Numbered from the stretch's first letter, positions 1-12,841 are shown. The stretch is DNA of 64,000 nucleotides from Macrotrachela quadricornifera (GCA_022393335.1 JAJEKB010021488.1:1787877-1851876); one strand, 5' to 3'. Notes: generated by a model from the letters alone, not told the origin. A program made the numbers and translations.

Positions 1-2752
1 TTTCTCTCTGAAAATATAAAAACCCTCTAAGATTTAGTGAAGTAGTTGTGATGACTACATGATTGAACCACTGTATATTAGCCGAGGTATAAACTTCATA
101 TAGCGAAGCATTAAAGTTAAAAATGACACATTGTCGAAAACTGATTGCAGAATGAATGTAAATCGAGAACTGAACAGAGATGTCCACAGAGCACCTTTTT
201 TTGCCCTATCCTGACCTGTTCTGATGAAAAAATGACTCAGCAAATAGTTTTGGTCCAGCTGTGTCATACCGAGCTTTCAACATTCTTTTCACATTATAAC
301 AAAGAAACAGACTAGTTTATGTAGTTCATCAATAATCTTTTGTTAAGTAACACTTTAAATTTCTAGCAGCAGCTAATCTTTCCTAATACTTTATTAATGA
401 AATTTAATTACACAGTAAAAAATTTTGTTTAATGATGGATATATTTCGCTATTTCAATAGCATTATCAAGGATATAAAGGAAATACTTTGCAATTTAAAA
501 TAGAATATATTTCGCAAATCTATAAGAATAACAGTTGATTAACATATGTTTTAGTTCTATGATGTCAGTAAGAAATTATTATCGTATTTCTATAATCCGT
601 TATTTTTATTTCTCTCATTGTTTCCATTTCAGCTAAACTTTTTGATACAAGAAAAGAACTGCATATAAAAATTGGTTGCAAAATGACTCATAGCTCTGTT
701 TTTTACATTTTGAACTAAAAATTTTTTTGTCAGAAAATATATGGGAGTAGCAGGGCAAAATCGGATACCTTGCCGTTTCCTACAAAATTACAGGGCAAGG
801 CCGGTCTGTCCTGTGGATATCTCTGTTTCCTATAATTGTTAGTCGAAATTTATTAAAAATTTAATATTTTTGTAATATATTAGTTAATTATTGTATGACC
901 TTCTAATAAGGTATTTGAATTTTCGTTCGAACATGGCCTTATATAGAGGATGGCCGTCTATTCTAGTGGAGAGGAGGGAGTATATGAAAAACAAGAAAAC
1001 ACATCATCATGAAATAAAAATGAATACAAAAAAGGTTAATCTTGAGCTCGAACTCTCAATTGATCGGCCTATAGTTACTTTGTAATGCGACTGATGGGTA
1101 ACGGCATCTTCCTTTCCCTAGGTACTCCTACATAGCCCATGATAACTAACAGGGCATACCTCTAAATAGGCTATAAGGTCCTATATATGGTGTCCTACGG
1201 TGTAGTCGTACGGCACACTGTGTTTGTGTTCGAATATCTTTTGAATTTCCCATTCTCTCGTCACTTAACTTCTCATGAATCCTACACTCTAAAGGAAATC
1301 ATTTTATTGTCGAACTTGAAAAATGGTTTTTTCCTCGGGTAAACGGGAAGAATCTTGCTCCTGAATCACTGTCAGGTTTCGTACACATGGACTAAGTATG
1401 CCGATGATAACTGCACAATCTTTGCTCATCTTCTCTCGATTAATGATGTGAGAGCATTTGGTCAATAGACGACCAAACATTATGATCTCTTCATCAATGT
1501 TTTATTACATTTGATTACTTGAAAAAGTTACAAAACATTCAAGATTTAACAGAATGCCTGGATTTCTTAGTAAAAATACTTCAGAGGTTTCAAGTAATAC
1601 GTGAAAGTTTTAAAGAATCTTGTCTTAGTCTTTTTCTTCTCTACGATATCTAAAAATGGCTTAGAAGGTGAGCTTCTTCTCATATGCCCCAAGAGATATG
1701 CTTTTTTTGGCTTAGCAACCCTCCAAGCCCTGTTCTAAGTTTGGTACAAAACTGATTTTCTTTAGAGTATAGTAAATTCTCATTAGTAATAAGAAAGTGA
1801 CAGCTCAGTGTTTTTTGTCTAATTCGTACGTTGCATTCCAAGCAATCAAAATAGAATTATATTAAAGGTTTTTTTACTCTATGGTAAAACTTTGAGCAGA
1901 TGTGGTTTCTAGACGCAACAGTGTGAGTTCAAACAGTTCGAGAGGGTTCTTATTTCTTGCTTTCGCCGTTCTTTTTTATCTGTTCAACACTATTTCGCAA
2001 GATCAAGAGATAAGAAAGTATTTCATTCTTTCATAACACCGAAAGTTCGTTGTAAAAAAATTAACGAACATCTAACCTTGATTTGTGGCATTTGTTTCGT
2101 GATGACAACATGTTTCATATTTTCCAGAAAAACCCCAACAATATTTCCAAGACTTCATGTATGTGTTCTTGGGACCTAAATAAATATAAAAATACTTTAA
2201 TGAATAAAAATTGGAATTTCTCTATCCCGTGTATTGCTTGTCGATTTGTTTTCTATCTTTTTTTTGTACAACTAAGATCGATTACTTACAGCCATTATAG
2301 GAAAGCGTATGACAATTTGTCTTAAAGCATTCAGTAGTAGCACTATTCAACATAATGCACATCATTGCGATAAATAATGTAATGAGTAAGTATTTCGTCA
2401 TTTTTCTAGAAAATAAATTGATTAATCAAAAGATATAAAAAATTATTTGGTAGTAGTCCATAATAGATTCTGCTAACTAGATGCACTATTGATGTTGTTA
2501 TTCCGATGCCTCACTCTATAAAAAAGAATTCAGAATATTCTAAAGATAATTATACCTATCCATGAGCAGAAGTCTTTTTAAGCTTTTTACTATCTCAACA
2601 TACTCTATTGAATGAGATATACATGAATCAAAATAGAGGTGGTACCTCTGGTAAGTTTCTTCTTAAGAAATGGTAGAAGCAGTATTTAGTAGTATAGTTC
2701 TTTAAAATAATGTCTTCCATTAATAAATTTTCCTTTTAGTATTGTAAGTTGA
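1..2752. other. Intergenic DNA without a recognisable gene
   Basis: AT-rich sequence with only short chance reading frames, none with a recognisable domain, good start context or splice continuity. No clear repeat structure was seen. Confidence 0.6.
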
Positions 2753-5700
2753 TAGTGGCGGCACCAGAGGTGGGCGACAAGGGGCTGAGCCCCCTAGAAT
2801 TTGTTTGAGCCCCCCCAGAAATTTTTAAATCTTTAAAAAATTGATAATCTTATCTGTAAGTTATATGACAGCATGCCGTTTTCTGCACTACAGAGGTTCG
2901 CGTTCAGTTTCCTATTGGTTGTTCATAGAATTATTATGTAGTGATTGACACTTTATTATTTCTTTCTATTCCTTTCATCTTCGTTGGTCTTTTCCATCAT
3001 ATGTGTCCGATCTTTTCCTTTTCTTATATGTTCACCCATCATATATATTTAGTATTTTCCCTTTCTGCACTATGTATTCGTCTCTTGTATCTATTGTGTT
3101 TTACGGGATTTCTCCTTAGTAATTGCCTCGTTCATCTGATGAACATTTCCATCCATACGACTGATCTCGACCCTATATATAGCTTTCGTATTTTCTCTAA
3201 TAAATTATGTGTTACACTGTTGCATCCATCTTGGTTAATTACCCAATCATCGATTCAGAGGCAGCCACCTTCACAAAGTTCAAGTCAAAGCCATATCTTT
3301 TCTTGCAACTCAAAGACAATCTCAAAACATCAAAAATGAATCCTGACAAACGTCGGACCATAGAGTCCGTTTTCCTTTCTTCAAACAAAAAATCACATAA
3401 TGACGAAGATCAAACAGAATCAAACGTTACTGTTTCATCCTCACCAGCACCATCTGAAACTCAAAATCTGCTCTCTTTTACTTCTCCTCCATGTTCTGGT
3501 GATCCGTGTGGTCTTATTTCTGATACTTCATCATCTTCTCTTACAACCTCTATTTCTTTGAATGAAAGTTTTGAAACAAAACCTGTTCCAAATGACATCA
3601 GTGGATTGTGTACAGATTCTCCTGTTCAACCAAAATTACAAAATTATCCTGTTAATCATCAAAAACGTTCTTTTCAATCTAGCTGGTACATTGATAGGAA
3701 ATGGTTAGAGTATTCTGTACAAAATGATGCAAGCTATTGCTATTATTGTCGTCATTTCTCTTCTAATAAGCTAAACGTAGGTGATGCTTTTATAACTTCA
3801 GGTTTTAATAATTGGAAAAAGGCGTTGGAGAAAGGTAGTGGTTTGGTGAAGCATGCTTTGTCTCAATCACATATAATTGCAACAAAGAATTATTTATCAT
3901 ATAAACAACGAGAAGAAACTGATTCCAATGTTGTAAAAAAAATTAGATTCTGCTCCTTCCATTCAAATTCGAAACAATCGTGACCGTCTTATAAAGATTT
4001 GTTCAGCATTAAATGTTTTAGCACGTCAAATGATTAGTTTTAGAGGTCATGAGGAGAATCATCAGTACGTATATTCAACGCATTTATAGAAAGATCAGCA
4101 AACTCTATCTAAATAATGAAACTGTTAAAAATAACCAGAACAAAGAATTGTTTCACTTTAGGAAAGGAAAGCCAGTTCTTGATCACCAAACTTATTTTAC
4201 GAAGCATTTTTGTTTGTTTTTTGTGTTTCAGAAGTTCAAATAGAGGAAATTTCTTAGAAATTCTTTCTTGGGCAGCAAAAACGAATCCTATAGTTCAATC
4301 AATTTTTGAAGATTCTACAAGTAACCCTAGTTATTTAAGTCATGATATACAGAACGAATTCCTTCATATTATGAGCGACGAGAGTTCATCTATGGTAAAC
4401 CATGTTTATTTTCTGTCACAATTGAATTACTTTCTGCTATTTTCAGGTAAATACTTGTAGCTATGCATTGATGGCGGATGAGTGTAGGGATATCAGTAAC
4501 AGACAACAATTATCAATAGTCATCCGGTTTGTTCCTGATTTAAGTAATCGTACAATTAATACGTCAAACGTAGTGAAGGAATATTTCTTGGGCTTGGTTG
4601 CTCTCGAACAATTTGATGCTCAAACATTAGCAAAAAAGATAATAGAATTTCTAGAAAGTTTGAATATTCCGTTAGCATCATGTATTTGTATGTGTGTCGA
4701 TGGGTAAGACTGATTTTTTTTTCTGCTAAATATGCAGAGTATTGCGACTCATATTTTGTGTCAGATTGTCATGCAGGAGTTCATATCATTTTAAAAAAAT
4801 TTATGCCAAAAGGCATATATATTCATTGTTCTGCCCATCGCCTAAATTTAGTTATTAATGATACATGTAAAGTTGTTTCCTACATGTCAGATTATTTTCC
4901 CATCGTTTCAAACATATAATCATTCTTTACTGAATCTGGTGTTACAAATACATATTTTAAATATGCACAGAAAGAACTAGGTTTAGGTAATTCTATTTTT
5001 TTTTCTAAAAGATCCTTCTTTAGATTATGTACGTGGTGAACAATTGATAATATCGATTATTAAACAAATACAAGATCTTCGAAATGAGCAAGCATTTCAA
5101 CAAATTTATGATAAAGCAAAAGAATTCTGTGATGCTAATAAGGTTGATTTTACACAGCAATATCGATCACATCGTGTAGCAACAATTCCTTCTAGATTTG
5201 AACAATTTATCATCAATTCAACAGTTGGATAACGTGAAGTTTTATCAACATCAGCAGATTTTATGAATCGAATATATTTTCCTCTGATTGATTGTATGTT
5301 AGTAGAACTGAGTGATAGATTCTCATCAAAGACTTTAGCAATGATAAAAAGTATTTCTACAGTCTATCCTGAAAGTAAAAATTTTTTGAACACTGATGAC
5401 ATACATGAGTTTGTTCATCACATTGATGGAGATTCAGTTGCATTCAAAAATGAATTTATGGTTATCAAAGCTATGGTTCAATCTAAAATGATTACTGATG
5501 TTATTGAATTTTTAAATGAAATACTTCCACTGTCGAACGCATTTCCACAAACATTAGAAATGATTAAAAATGCCATCACAATGTCAATCTCTCGAGTGAT
5601 CTGACGGTATTAGCAGTAGAACGTGATTTTGATATAAATTATGAACGAGTAATAGATAGATTTGCAAACAACCATAAGAACGGTAGAATTTTATGGCGTT

Positions 5701-5895
5701 AAGTTGTATTTTTAAGTTTTATGAATAACAGTGGCTGCTAATTTACACGAAAATGTGGATGTCTCATATTTATACGAACCAAGTATCATTTTTTAAAAGA
5801 ACAAAATATTCTAGAAAACGTGCACTATGTTTTTTGACATTTTCAGAGTTAAGGAGCTGCGCCCCCCTGGATAGAAATTCCTAGTGCCGCCTCTA
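2753..5895 (+). mobile_element. Decayed hAT-type DNA transposon (ZMYM1/DUF4371 class)
   Basis: The left end (2753, TAGTGGCGGCACCAG, then a CCCCC-rich stretch with GAGCCCCC) and the right end (5881-5895, whose reverse complement is TAGAGGCGGCACTAG, preceded by another C-run) form imperfect terminal inverted repeats. GGCGG ends followed by G/C runs are typical of hAT elements carrying a ZMYM1-like transposase. Fragments of such a transposase lie between the ends. I could not find a matching 8-bp target duplication (TAAGTTGA on the left, ATCTCAAT on the right), so the exact termini are uncertain. The element is inactive. Confidence 0.75.
3336..5703 (+). pseudogene. Broken hAT transposase with TTF-type zinc finger and DUF4371
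   Basis: The best start is ATG at 3336 (MNPDKRRTIESVF). A Ser/Thr-rich leader is followed by a TTF-type zinc-finger region (SWYIDRKWLEYS, then CYYCRHF, then a His pair near HALSQSH). The frame breaks in an A-run near 3940 and continues one base over (SIQIRNNRDRL). Later pieces carry DUF4371 hallmarks: NRGNFLEILSWAAKT (about 4240), ADECRDISN (4470), DAQTLAKKIIEFL (4610), HAGVHIILKKFMPK (4770), CSAHRLNLVINDTCK (4830), VYPESKNFL (5360) and ALPLSNAFPQ-like sequence (5530). The C-terminal piece TVLAVERDFDINY follows in another frame at about 5605. The segment between the serine-rich and C-terminal pieces, where the hAT dimerisation motif CERSFS normally lies, is deleted. Several frameshifts, stops and deletions show it is not functional. 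Confidence 0.8.
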
Positions 5896-7920
5896 ATCTC
5901 AATCTACTTGTGATAATGATGGCTAAGAAACTATTAGGATTTAAACAGAAAGCCCTTAAAACTAAGATATTTTAGTAAGTTTAAGTACTAGACTCACGCC
6001 CAAACCCATAATTATTAGAACAAATCCAAATCCAACTCTCGAATTGCTCACTATAAGATATTGAAGTACCGGACTTAACTAAAGTTGTTTATACTTTTTT
6101 CTATTTCTTCTAATAGAATGATTGTTGTTTGTAAGAGAAAGAAGAAAGAAATACTATTCACGCTTACCTCTTTTAACAGCGTTATAACAATTCTGATATG
6201 AATACGCGTAAGTATGTATATCTATGGTGTGCGAATGATATATTGCTTATATGTCAAATGGTTAATGATAAACCGTTCTCTACTCTTATAAAGAATGTTA
6301 TCAGCTGATTCAATATAAGTTTTTTTTCCTCTTCTTCCACTAATAAATTGTCTTCATTGATAAATGATACTGATATCTATTTTTAAATAGTTGACAGTAT
6401 CACCATAATAAATGTTGTAGCGAAGTACTTGATGAAAGAAACAAAAAATAAGAAAACTGTTTTTCTGTTCTATGAAAAAAACAATCTTCGATAGAAGAAG
6501 ATAATCTGCAAGATTTTCCACATACTAACGAGCAGCTTGATTATATCTATATTCTACAGTGAAGTATTTGTTGTTTTTTCTACTTATTCTGTCATCGTTA
6601 CAGATAACTAAATGGAGAAAATGCTTTATTTTGGAATCGAGCAATACATAGTCCACGATGCCTGTTTCGTATTTATTTTTGATGATCTCATTAGCAGAGC
6701 GAGAAAGAAGAAGAATAATAAAGAAACATCAAGAAAACGCAATCAAAAACTGAGAGTAATCTTCGAACGGAATAATGAATTTACATGTTGAATAGTGAAC
6801 CCTGAAAATAAAGAAAAGTTTCGACAACAATTGAGTCATTTTTTTTATATTACGTATTCGAATGATCAGTAGGACAATTCATTCTTTATGGACGTACGGT
6901 AGAATAGAGCACGTTGAGTCAGATGAAACAATGTTAACGAGATTTTTAAAAAATTATTTTTCAGAGAAAGAATAGTAACAGATATTTATTGTTCAAAAAA
7001 AGTATTTCAAAAGTCTCATCAATAAAATAATTCCCCAATCAAGCAAAATGATGCTTCGTCTTCGCACGTTCGCGACAATATTTAGTGCTCGCTTTCATAA
7101 AAACAACTATCACCATTTATATCTTAAATCCTAAAAAGCATGCAAAAGAAGATCTAATATTAATCAAGCAACTGAGTTCACAAAATAATTAGATTTTGAT
7201 ACACAACACTCTGAAACATCGAAACGTGTTTTTCCTCCTATTTATATAAAAGAAAATATTTTGAATATACCTAAGTTAAGAGAAAGGAACGGAATTATAC
7301 TAAAACTGAAATAATTTATTGAATTCAGATACTAGACCTCACCGTCACTCTTCAAAACAAATTATTACAAGTGTCTATGACACATGGATGTCAGATTGTT
7401 CAAAAACAATTGACAATGAAAATAAATTTTATTAAAAAAAGTTCTTGAACTTATTGAAACTATCACAGCGATATAAAAGACACTTATTTAAAAATGATTA
7501 TATATATTCTTTGCCTTCCATTTTTCCAATGAGACCTTATCGCTTGATTTTTTTTTCCTTTTTTGTATGATTTTGTTTTTTGCGTTTAAAACTACTATAA
7601 AGAGCCCTGGTGAGTGTTTACATTTCAACAAAACACAGAAATTACGTCGATGAAGTTAAACTCTGCATTTATTCTTAATTCAAAGCACACTATATGCACT
7701 ACTTTGAATTTTTTTCGACAAAATATCGATTGCTAAAGAGCAAAAGTTAAGACTAACACAATGAATTTTTCTACATCTTCAAGAGATGGTCGATCTGGTT
7801 TTTAATTGATTAACTCTCATCCTGTTTTGTTCCACAACTAGATAACTCATCTTTCAATCACGCTTCTATTCATCACAAAACTTGATTATCTCAATCACCT
7901 GTCCTAACTATTTTTACTTA
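5896..7920. other. Intergenic DNA, nothing recognised
   Basis: AT-rich DNA with no reading frame of note. I saw no tRNA, clear repeat or gene remnant in this stretch. Confidence 0.5.
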
Positions 7921-9480
7921 TAGACAATGTTCCTAATAAGAATAGCCTTGACAGTGATGTCAATTATTTCCTTTTTTACTGTAAAAATAACATTTTGCAT
8001 TTTCAGGGTAGACAATCATCTAGCGAATCGAATGATGCCAAAATCAGATAATTATCTTGAAAATTAATTGAGTAACTATCAGTATATTTCAGAAAAATGA
8101 ATTTGTTCGTATTAGAAGCCATGTTCCTAATAAGAACAACAAGCTAAAAAGCGTTTCTAATACGAACAATATATGTAAAATGCATAAAGAAATAAGTTTT
8201 TTTTCTGTAAATGACTGCTTTTACTATGTAAACATGAATTTTTTTTATGATACCACTACCAAAAATGTTCCTGGACTAATGTTACATTAAGTTCCAATGG
8301 TTCAACAAAAATCGAGTTTTTTTAGGATATTTTCCACGATAGCAACTGAGATGGTCGGGGATGGATTTGCTACAATAATGCTAACCATTTTTTGAGTTAT
8401 AATATTCATTTGATCGATTCCACTGAAACATTTTGTTTTTGATCTTCTTATGTCTTATACAGTTACATACGAGTCTTCTCCTACTGATTTTCGGTGATAG
8501 TAGTAGCAATAGCAGAGTAACCTAGTCAGGTATGTTGAGTTTGTTAAAATCTTATAGAATTGATGAAGCATCAATATCTACATCCTTGACTATTCTTGGT
8601 GTGATAAGAAGGTTGTTGAACTAGTAAGCATAATTTATTATCTTCCTTTTTAATTTAAATTAATTTATTCTATTAATATAAATATTTTCAATTTATAATG
8701 TGACGTTTCGTTGTTTGAAAAACAACTTCATCAGACAAAAATAAAATAGCATTCTTACAATATTACATTCGTTTATATTGATTAACAATAAATAGGCATA
8801 TTTGATAGTCTATTTGTTCTTGTTTTATGTACAGACAATGTTCCTAATTAGAACATACGTGTCAGTACCCCCGATTGTTTTTGATTTTTCTAAAGCACTT
8901 CTCAACATCAAAAAAAAATTTTTGCATTTTTGAGTAGAGGGGCATCTCACGCGTAGAATGATACAAAAATCAGCTAATTATCTCAAAAGTTAATTGAGTA
9001 ATTAGCGGTAGTTTTTTGAGAAGTGAATTTATTTGTATTAGGAGCCTTGTTCTTAATAAGAACGACAAGCTAAAATTTGTTCCTAATACGAACACTCAAT
9101 GTAAAATACACATCGAAAAAAAAATTTTAGTAAACGAGAAGTTTTTATATCAAAACTAAAAAATTTTGATATAATTATTTTACCAAAAATGTTCCTCGTC
9201 ATTTCATACATTAAAATTTAAAGGTTCAGAATTTTATCATTTAATATAGCTGAACCATATCAATTCTACAACTGAATTCCTTGTTTTTATTAAGAACACT
9301 ATTCCTAATTCGAATAAACAGCATAAAAATGTTCCTAATAAGAACATTCTATGTAAAATACATGGAAAATAAAAAATATTAATTAAACGAGAATTTTCCA
9401 TGTTTAAACAAAAAATTTTTATTTTATGGGTCAATTAAAAAATGTTCCTTGACTCAAGTTACATTAGAATCCAGCGGTAG
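7921..9480. repeat. Diverged tandem repeat block with palindromic GTTCCTAATAAGAAC motif
   Basis: Two related segments of about 0.9 kb (from 7921 and from 8831) and a third partial one (from about 9285) share a series of landmarks: ACAATGTTCCTAAT, then GAAGCCATGTTC or GGAGCCTTGTTC, then GTTCCTAATACGAAC-like sites, then a stretch ending near TTCCTGGACT or TTCCTTGACT followed by ACATTA. The repeated 15-mer GTTCCTAATAAGAAC is almost its own reverse complement and occurs, with small changes, near 7927, 8122, 8150, 8838, 9050, 9080, 9290, 9303 and 9330. No coding potential was seen. It may be a non-autonomous element or a satellite-like array. Confidence 0.55.
8702..8734 (-). ncRNA. Hammerhead-ribozyme-like motif
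   Basis: Read on the minus strand, the sequence is CTGATGA (8734-8728), a spacer A, a perfect 7-bp hairpin GTTGTTT-TTC-AAACAAC (8726-8710), GAAA (8709-8706), then CGTCA. This is the order of the conserved hammerhead core: CUGAUGA, stem II, GAAA, followed by a GUC. The very short stem III (GAAAC-GUC) resembles the minimal hammerheads of retroelements, which are thought to work as dimers. Stem I pairing upstream is not obvious. The call rests on the core and the perfect stem II. It could mark the end of a Penelope-like or SINE-like retroelement. Confidence 0.5.
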
Positions 9481-9579
9481 AAGTTGAACACAGTCACCTT
9501 TTGACTTTTATTGCTAAAACTATTGTTTTTATTTTTTTCTTGTTTTTCAATATTTTTTTAAATATCATTTTGAACAAAA

Positions 9580-10272
9580 TTTTCACTAAATGATGCTCCA
9601 ATTTATCATATATGTTATTTCCCACATATACATCAACGATAAAACAACAAATACCTATATACACCAAAGTCCCTGCCCCTCCTCTTTTGCCCTCCCTCCC
9701 TGTGGTGGAATGTTTTTTTAGATTTTGCACCTGCACTTGATAGCTTTATGAAAGAGCTATCGATTGATATATAATTCATGATGATACACTATTTCGTTTG
9801 TCTAGAATCACGAGTTTCAATATCAGAATATACAATGTTGATATTCGTATCACTTACTCTGTACTACCACCGTACTGAATCATGAAATCTTTTGCATCAT
9901 TCGACAATTTTCAGCTAGAAAGAATAGATACTCGTCAAATATTCAATAAAATTATTTGCATCTATCATGAAATTAAACCATATTCTCAGATATAAGTTGT
10001 CATATGACCATCATAGTAGATTATTGATATTGAAACTCGTGATTCTAGACAAACGAAATAGTGTATCGTCATGAATTATATATCAATCGATAGCTCTTTC
10101 ATAAAGCTATCAATTGCACGTGCAAAATCTAAAAAAACATTCCACCATAGGGAGGGAGGGCAAAAAAGGAGGGGGCAGGGACTTTGCTGCATATAGGTAT
10201 TTTTTTGTTTTATCGTTGATGTACATGTGGGAAATAACATATACGATAAATTGGAACATCATTTAGTGAAAA
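9580..10272. repeat. Fold-back element with about 245-bp inverted arms
   Basis: The left arm (about 9580-9824) and right arm (about 10025-10272) are near-perfect inverted copies. The left arm begins TTTTCACTAAATGATG and the right ends CATCATTTAGTGAAAA; the inner ends are TTTCAATATCA and TGATATTGAAA. Both arms include a purine/pyrimidine-rich patch (CCCTCCCTCCC and its complement). The roughly 200-bp loop has no gene. It is probably a non-autonomous DNA element that could form a very long hairpin in RNA or single-stranded DNA. Confidence 0.8.
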
Positions 10273-11241
10273 AGGGGTGGTCGAAAAATCATCGATTTTT
10301 ACTCACTCTGGAAATGATATAAAATGAAAGTACTTTAGTAGTATATAACTGCTCTGATATAGGTTTGTTAAAATCTCATCCCTTTTGAGGATAAAAATCT
10401 ATGAAATGTCAAAAATCATTGTGTATATGTCGTAGGCCAAACTGAGTATCAGGCCAATCTAAGTATCGACTAGGCGAAACTAGGGTAAAATTAATATAAA
10501 ACTAAATAAAATAGCTAGATTAATTAATACTTCACATGATACGTCGGTATTCTTTATGCAGACACCATCGTCAGACGAAAACAAGAACCTGTACAGCAAG
10601 CAGACAATTTGTGTTTCCAAAATCATAATTAAATGTGATACATATTCTTAATAAGTCTCATATCATCGTAGCTTTTCATTTGCGAATATAAACCGAACAT
10701 CTTGTCACTAAGATCTTGGCCAACATACAAGGTTGTAATGAAAGAGCTAGGAGAAAGAATCGCTCTGTAGACTATGTAGAAGAAAAGAAAAGAAAATTGT
10801 TCTTTAAGGTATATTGCATGTCTTGGAATATTCCAACCCGATTGATGACTAATTAAACGAAATATTATGAATTATTTTATGGAATAAAAAAATTCGAGCA
10901 TTTCGAATTTATGAAAGATTGAAGATACATTACAAAATGATTAGTCATTCGAGTTCTGTAAAGCTCATTTTTCAAGAAATAAAAAGATCACTATTGACTA
11001 TTTAACAATTCAAAAAATTAAAGCAAGTTCATGGAAAAATCTTTGGTGTTGTATGACTCTGAAAGTTATGAACTTTATAAAAGAAAAACCCTATTTAGCT
11101 TTACTGTCATGACACAATTATGGAAATCACCAACATACTCTGTTGTTCTGACTCATTGATTTCATCAGGTAAATAATATGCGTCATCACAGTATATAAGG
11201 AGAAAAAGAAATTGTCATACGTCAGCATTATATGTAGAAGC
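10273..11241. other. Intergenic DNA upstream of the F-box/E2 gene
   Basis: No coding sequence was recognised. It must contain the promoter of the gene starting at 11242, but I see no certain TATA box. The TATATAAGG at 11192-11200 lies about 45 bp before the ATG and is a possible one. Confidence 0.4.
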
Positions 11242-12827
11242 ATGAATATCGACATCATACATCCAACTTCACTCGAACATTTGCCAGTTGAAATTTTTTG
11301 GAAAATCTTTGCTTTAATTCCATTTCAAGAGCTCGTAAAAACTTTTTCTAATTTAAATTCCTACATTAATTCAGTCATCCAATCTATAAGAGGTGTAAGT
11401 CTTACAGTGCGATATAATGACGTTGATGGTATTAACCTTTTAAACTTATTTCCTACTTCCATCAGTCGTGTAGTTATTGTAAATGTTAAAATGGCTGATT
11501 TTACATTGTTAATCAATCTGCGTTCACTTACATTGAAATATGCTACTCAAGCACAATTCAACTCTATTCGTCCACAATATTTTCCCATGCTTGAAATTCT
11601 TCATATCAAAGGTATTAAGCCACGATAGTTAGAGCCAGAACTCTTATGATTCGAGCTCAAACTAAATTTTTTTTCTGGTATATAGGACTTCACAAGACTA
11701 CGAGTGCAGACACAGAAACAATAAGTAGCTTATTTCAAGTGATATTATCCAATGGTTTTCCTCGACTTCGAATATGCACAGCGTTTGACATAGGAGCTTT
11801 AACTTTCAGTGATACATGGATAGGATCACCTGCTCTTCATACTCTTAACTTGCATGTGAAAACAGCTGAAGACTATGAACAACTTCACTCTGCATGTTCT
11901 CACCTGCATCAATTGACAACTTACGAATCTTCAATAAATGATAAACAAATAGGTACAGTTTTTTTTCCTTTTTGTAACGTTAGGAAAGAGTGTTGATCAA
12001 CTCACAGCTGAGAAAGTAAATCATTTTTCATAATTCTAAACTAAAACTATATTCGATCTATAAAAAGTTCGTTTCTGATATAATTCATACCTGATAGTAC
12101 ACCAGAATATATGAAAATTTTGATGCATAAAATTATTTCTATATCTGTAAATTTCTGATAGAATATTCGTTGAAATTCATGCAATCTGTATGGGTTTATG
12201 AAATTAGTAAAAGAATTTAAGAGATTGGATATAGTACGAAAAATCAATTTCTATCCTGTTATAAACTGTATGTTATAAAATATTTTAGCACTCTATGGCT
12301 CAATTAACAAACGTATTGTTACCGAGCTTCGGAATCTGGAACAATTAGAAGCAGAAAACAAATTTATACTTGATATCAATCCGATGGTGGTTTTCAGTAG
12401 TAATAAACCACTGCTGAGCTTCAATAATATCACTCCGCATGTTTATGTATCAAATTCAACTACGATTCGAGGCCGAATTTTACCAAAGACTGAACCGTAC
12501 TGTCGTGCTTCATTTCTCATTGAATTCACATTGCCATCAGAATATCCATTTAAGAGACCTGAAGTGAGATTTCTAGATCCTATCTATCATCCGAATGTTG
12601 ACGAATATGGCAAACACTGTTGCTGTTGGGGTTTTCGAGATGCGAAATCGTATCAACCAAGAATGCCACTGACAGTTTTCATTGAGGCTATCATTCGCAT
12701 CATTGACAATCCAGATTTGTCTCATAATCGCTATAACCAACGTACTCAAGAATACGTGAACGACTATCCGACATTTTACAGGAAGGCACTAAAACTTATA
12801 CTCTTATATGAGCGACCGCGTTACTAA
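11242..12827 (+). CDS. F-box protein fused to a ubiquitin-conjugating enzyme (E2) domain
   Basis: Proposed exons are 11242-11611, 11686-11952 and 12289-12827, giving 391 residues. Both introns have GT-AG ends and phase 1 on each side. Residues about 9-50 form an F-box (LEHLPVEIFWKIFALIP), the Skp1-binding motif of SCF ubiquitin-ligase adaptors. Residues about 55-210 have leucine-rich-repeat-like segments (RSLTLKYATQ, ALHTLNLHV). Residues about 214-391 form an E2 fold: N-terminal helix, PSEYPFKRPEVRF, the IYHPNVDE motif (HPN at 313-315) and GKHC, with Cys323 at the position of the active-site cysteine in UBE2L3-type E2s; two more cysteines follow. The E2 has no suitable start of its own: the first internal ATG (12384) would remove its first helix, which supports a fusion. 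AATAAA follows at 12842. If the model holds, the protein could bind Skp1 and carry ubiquitin itself. The alternative is two genes with an unseen E2 start in the 336-bp intron. Confidence 0.75.
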
Positions 12828-12841
12828 TTTATCAATTCAGT

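Noticed and set aside
11982..12013. Small extra exon between exons 2 and 3 of the F-box/E2 gene
   Set aside because: Using it breaks the reading phase into the E2 exon, whereas direct splicing 11952 to 12289 keeps it.
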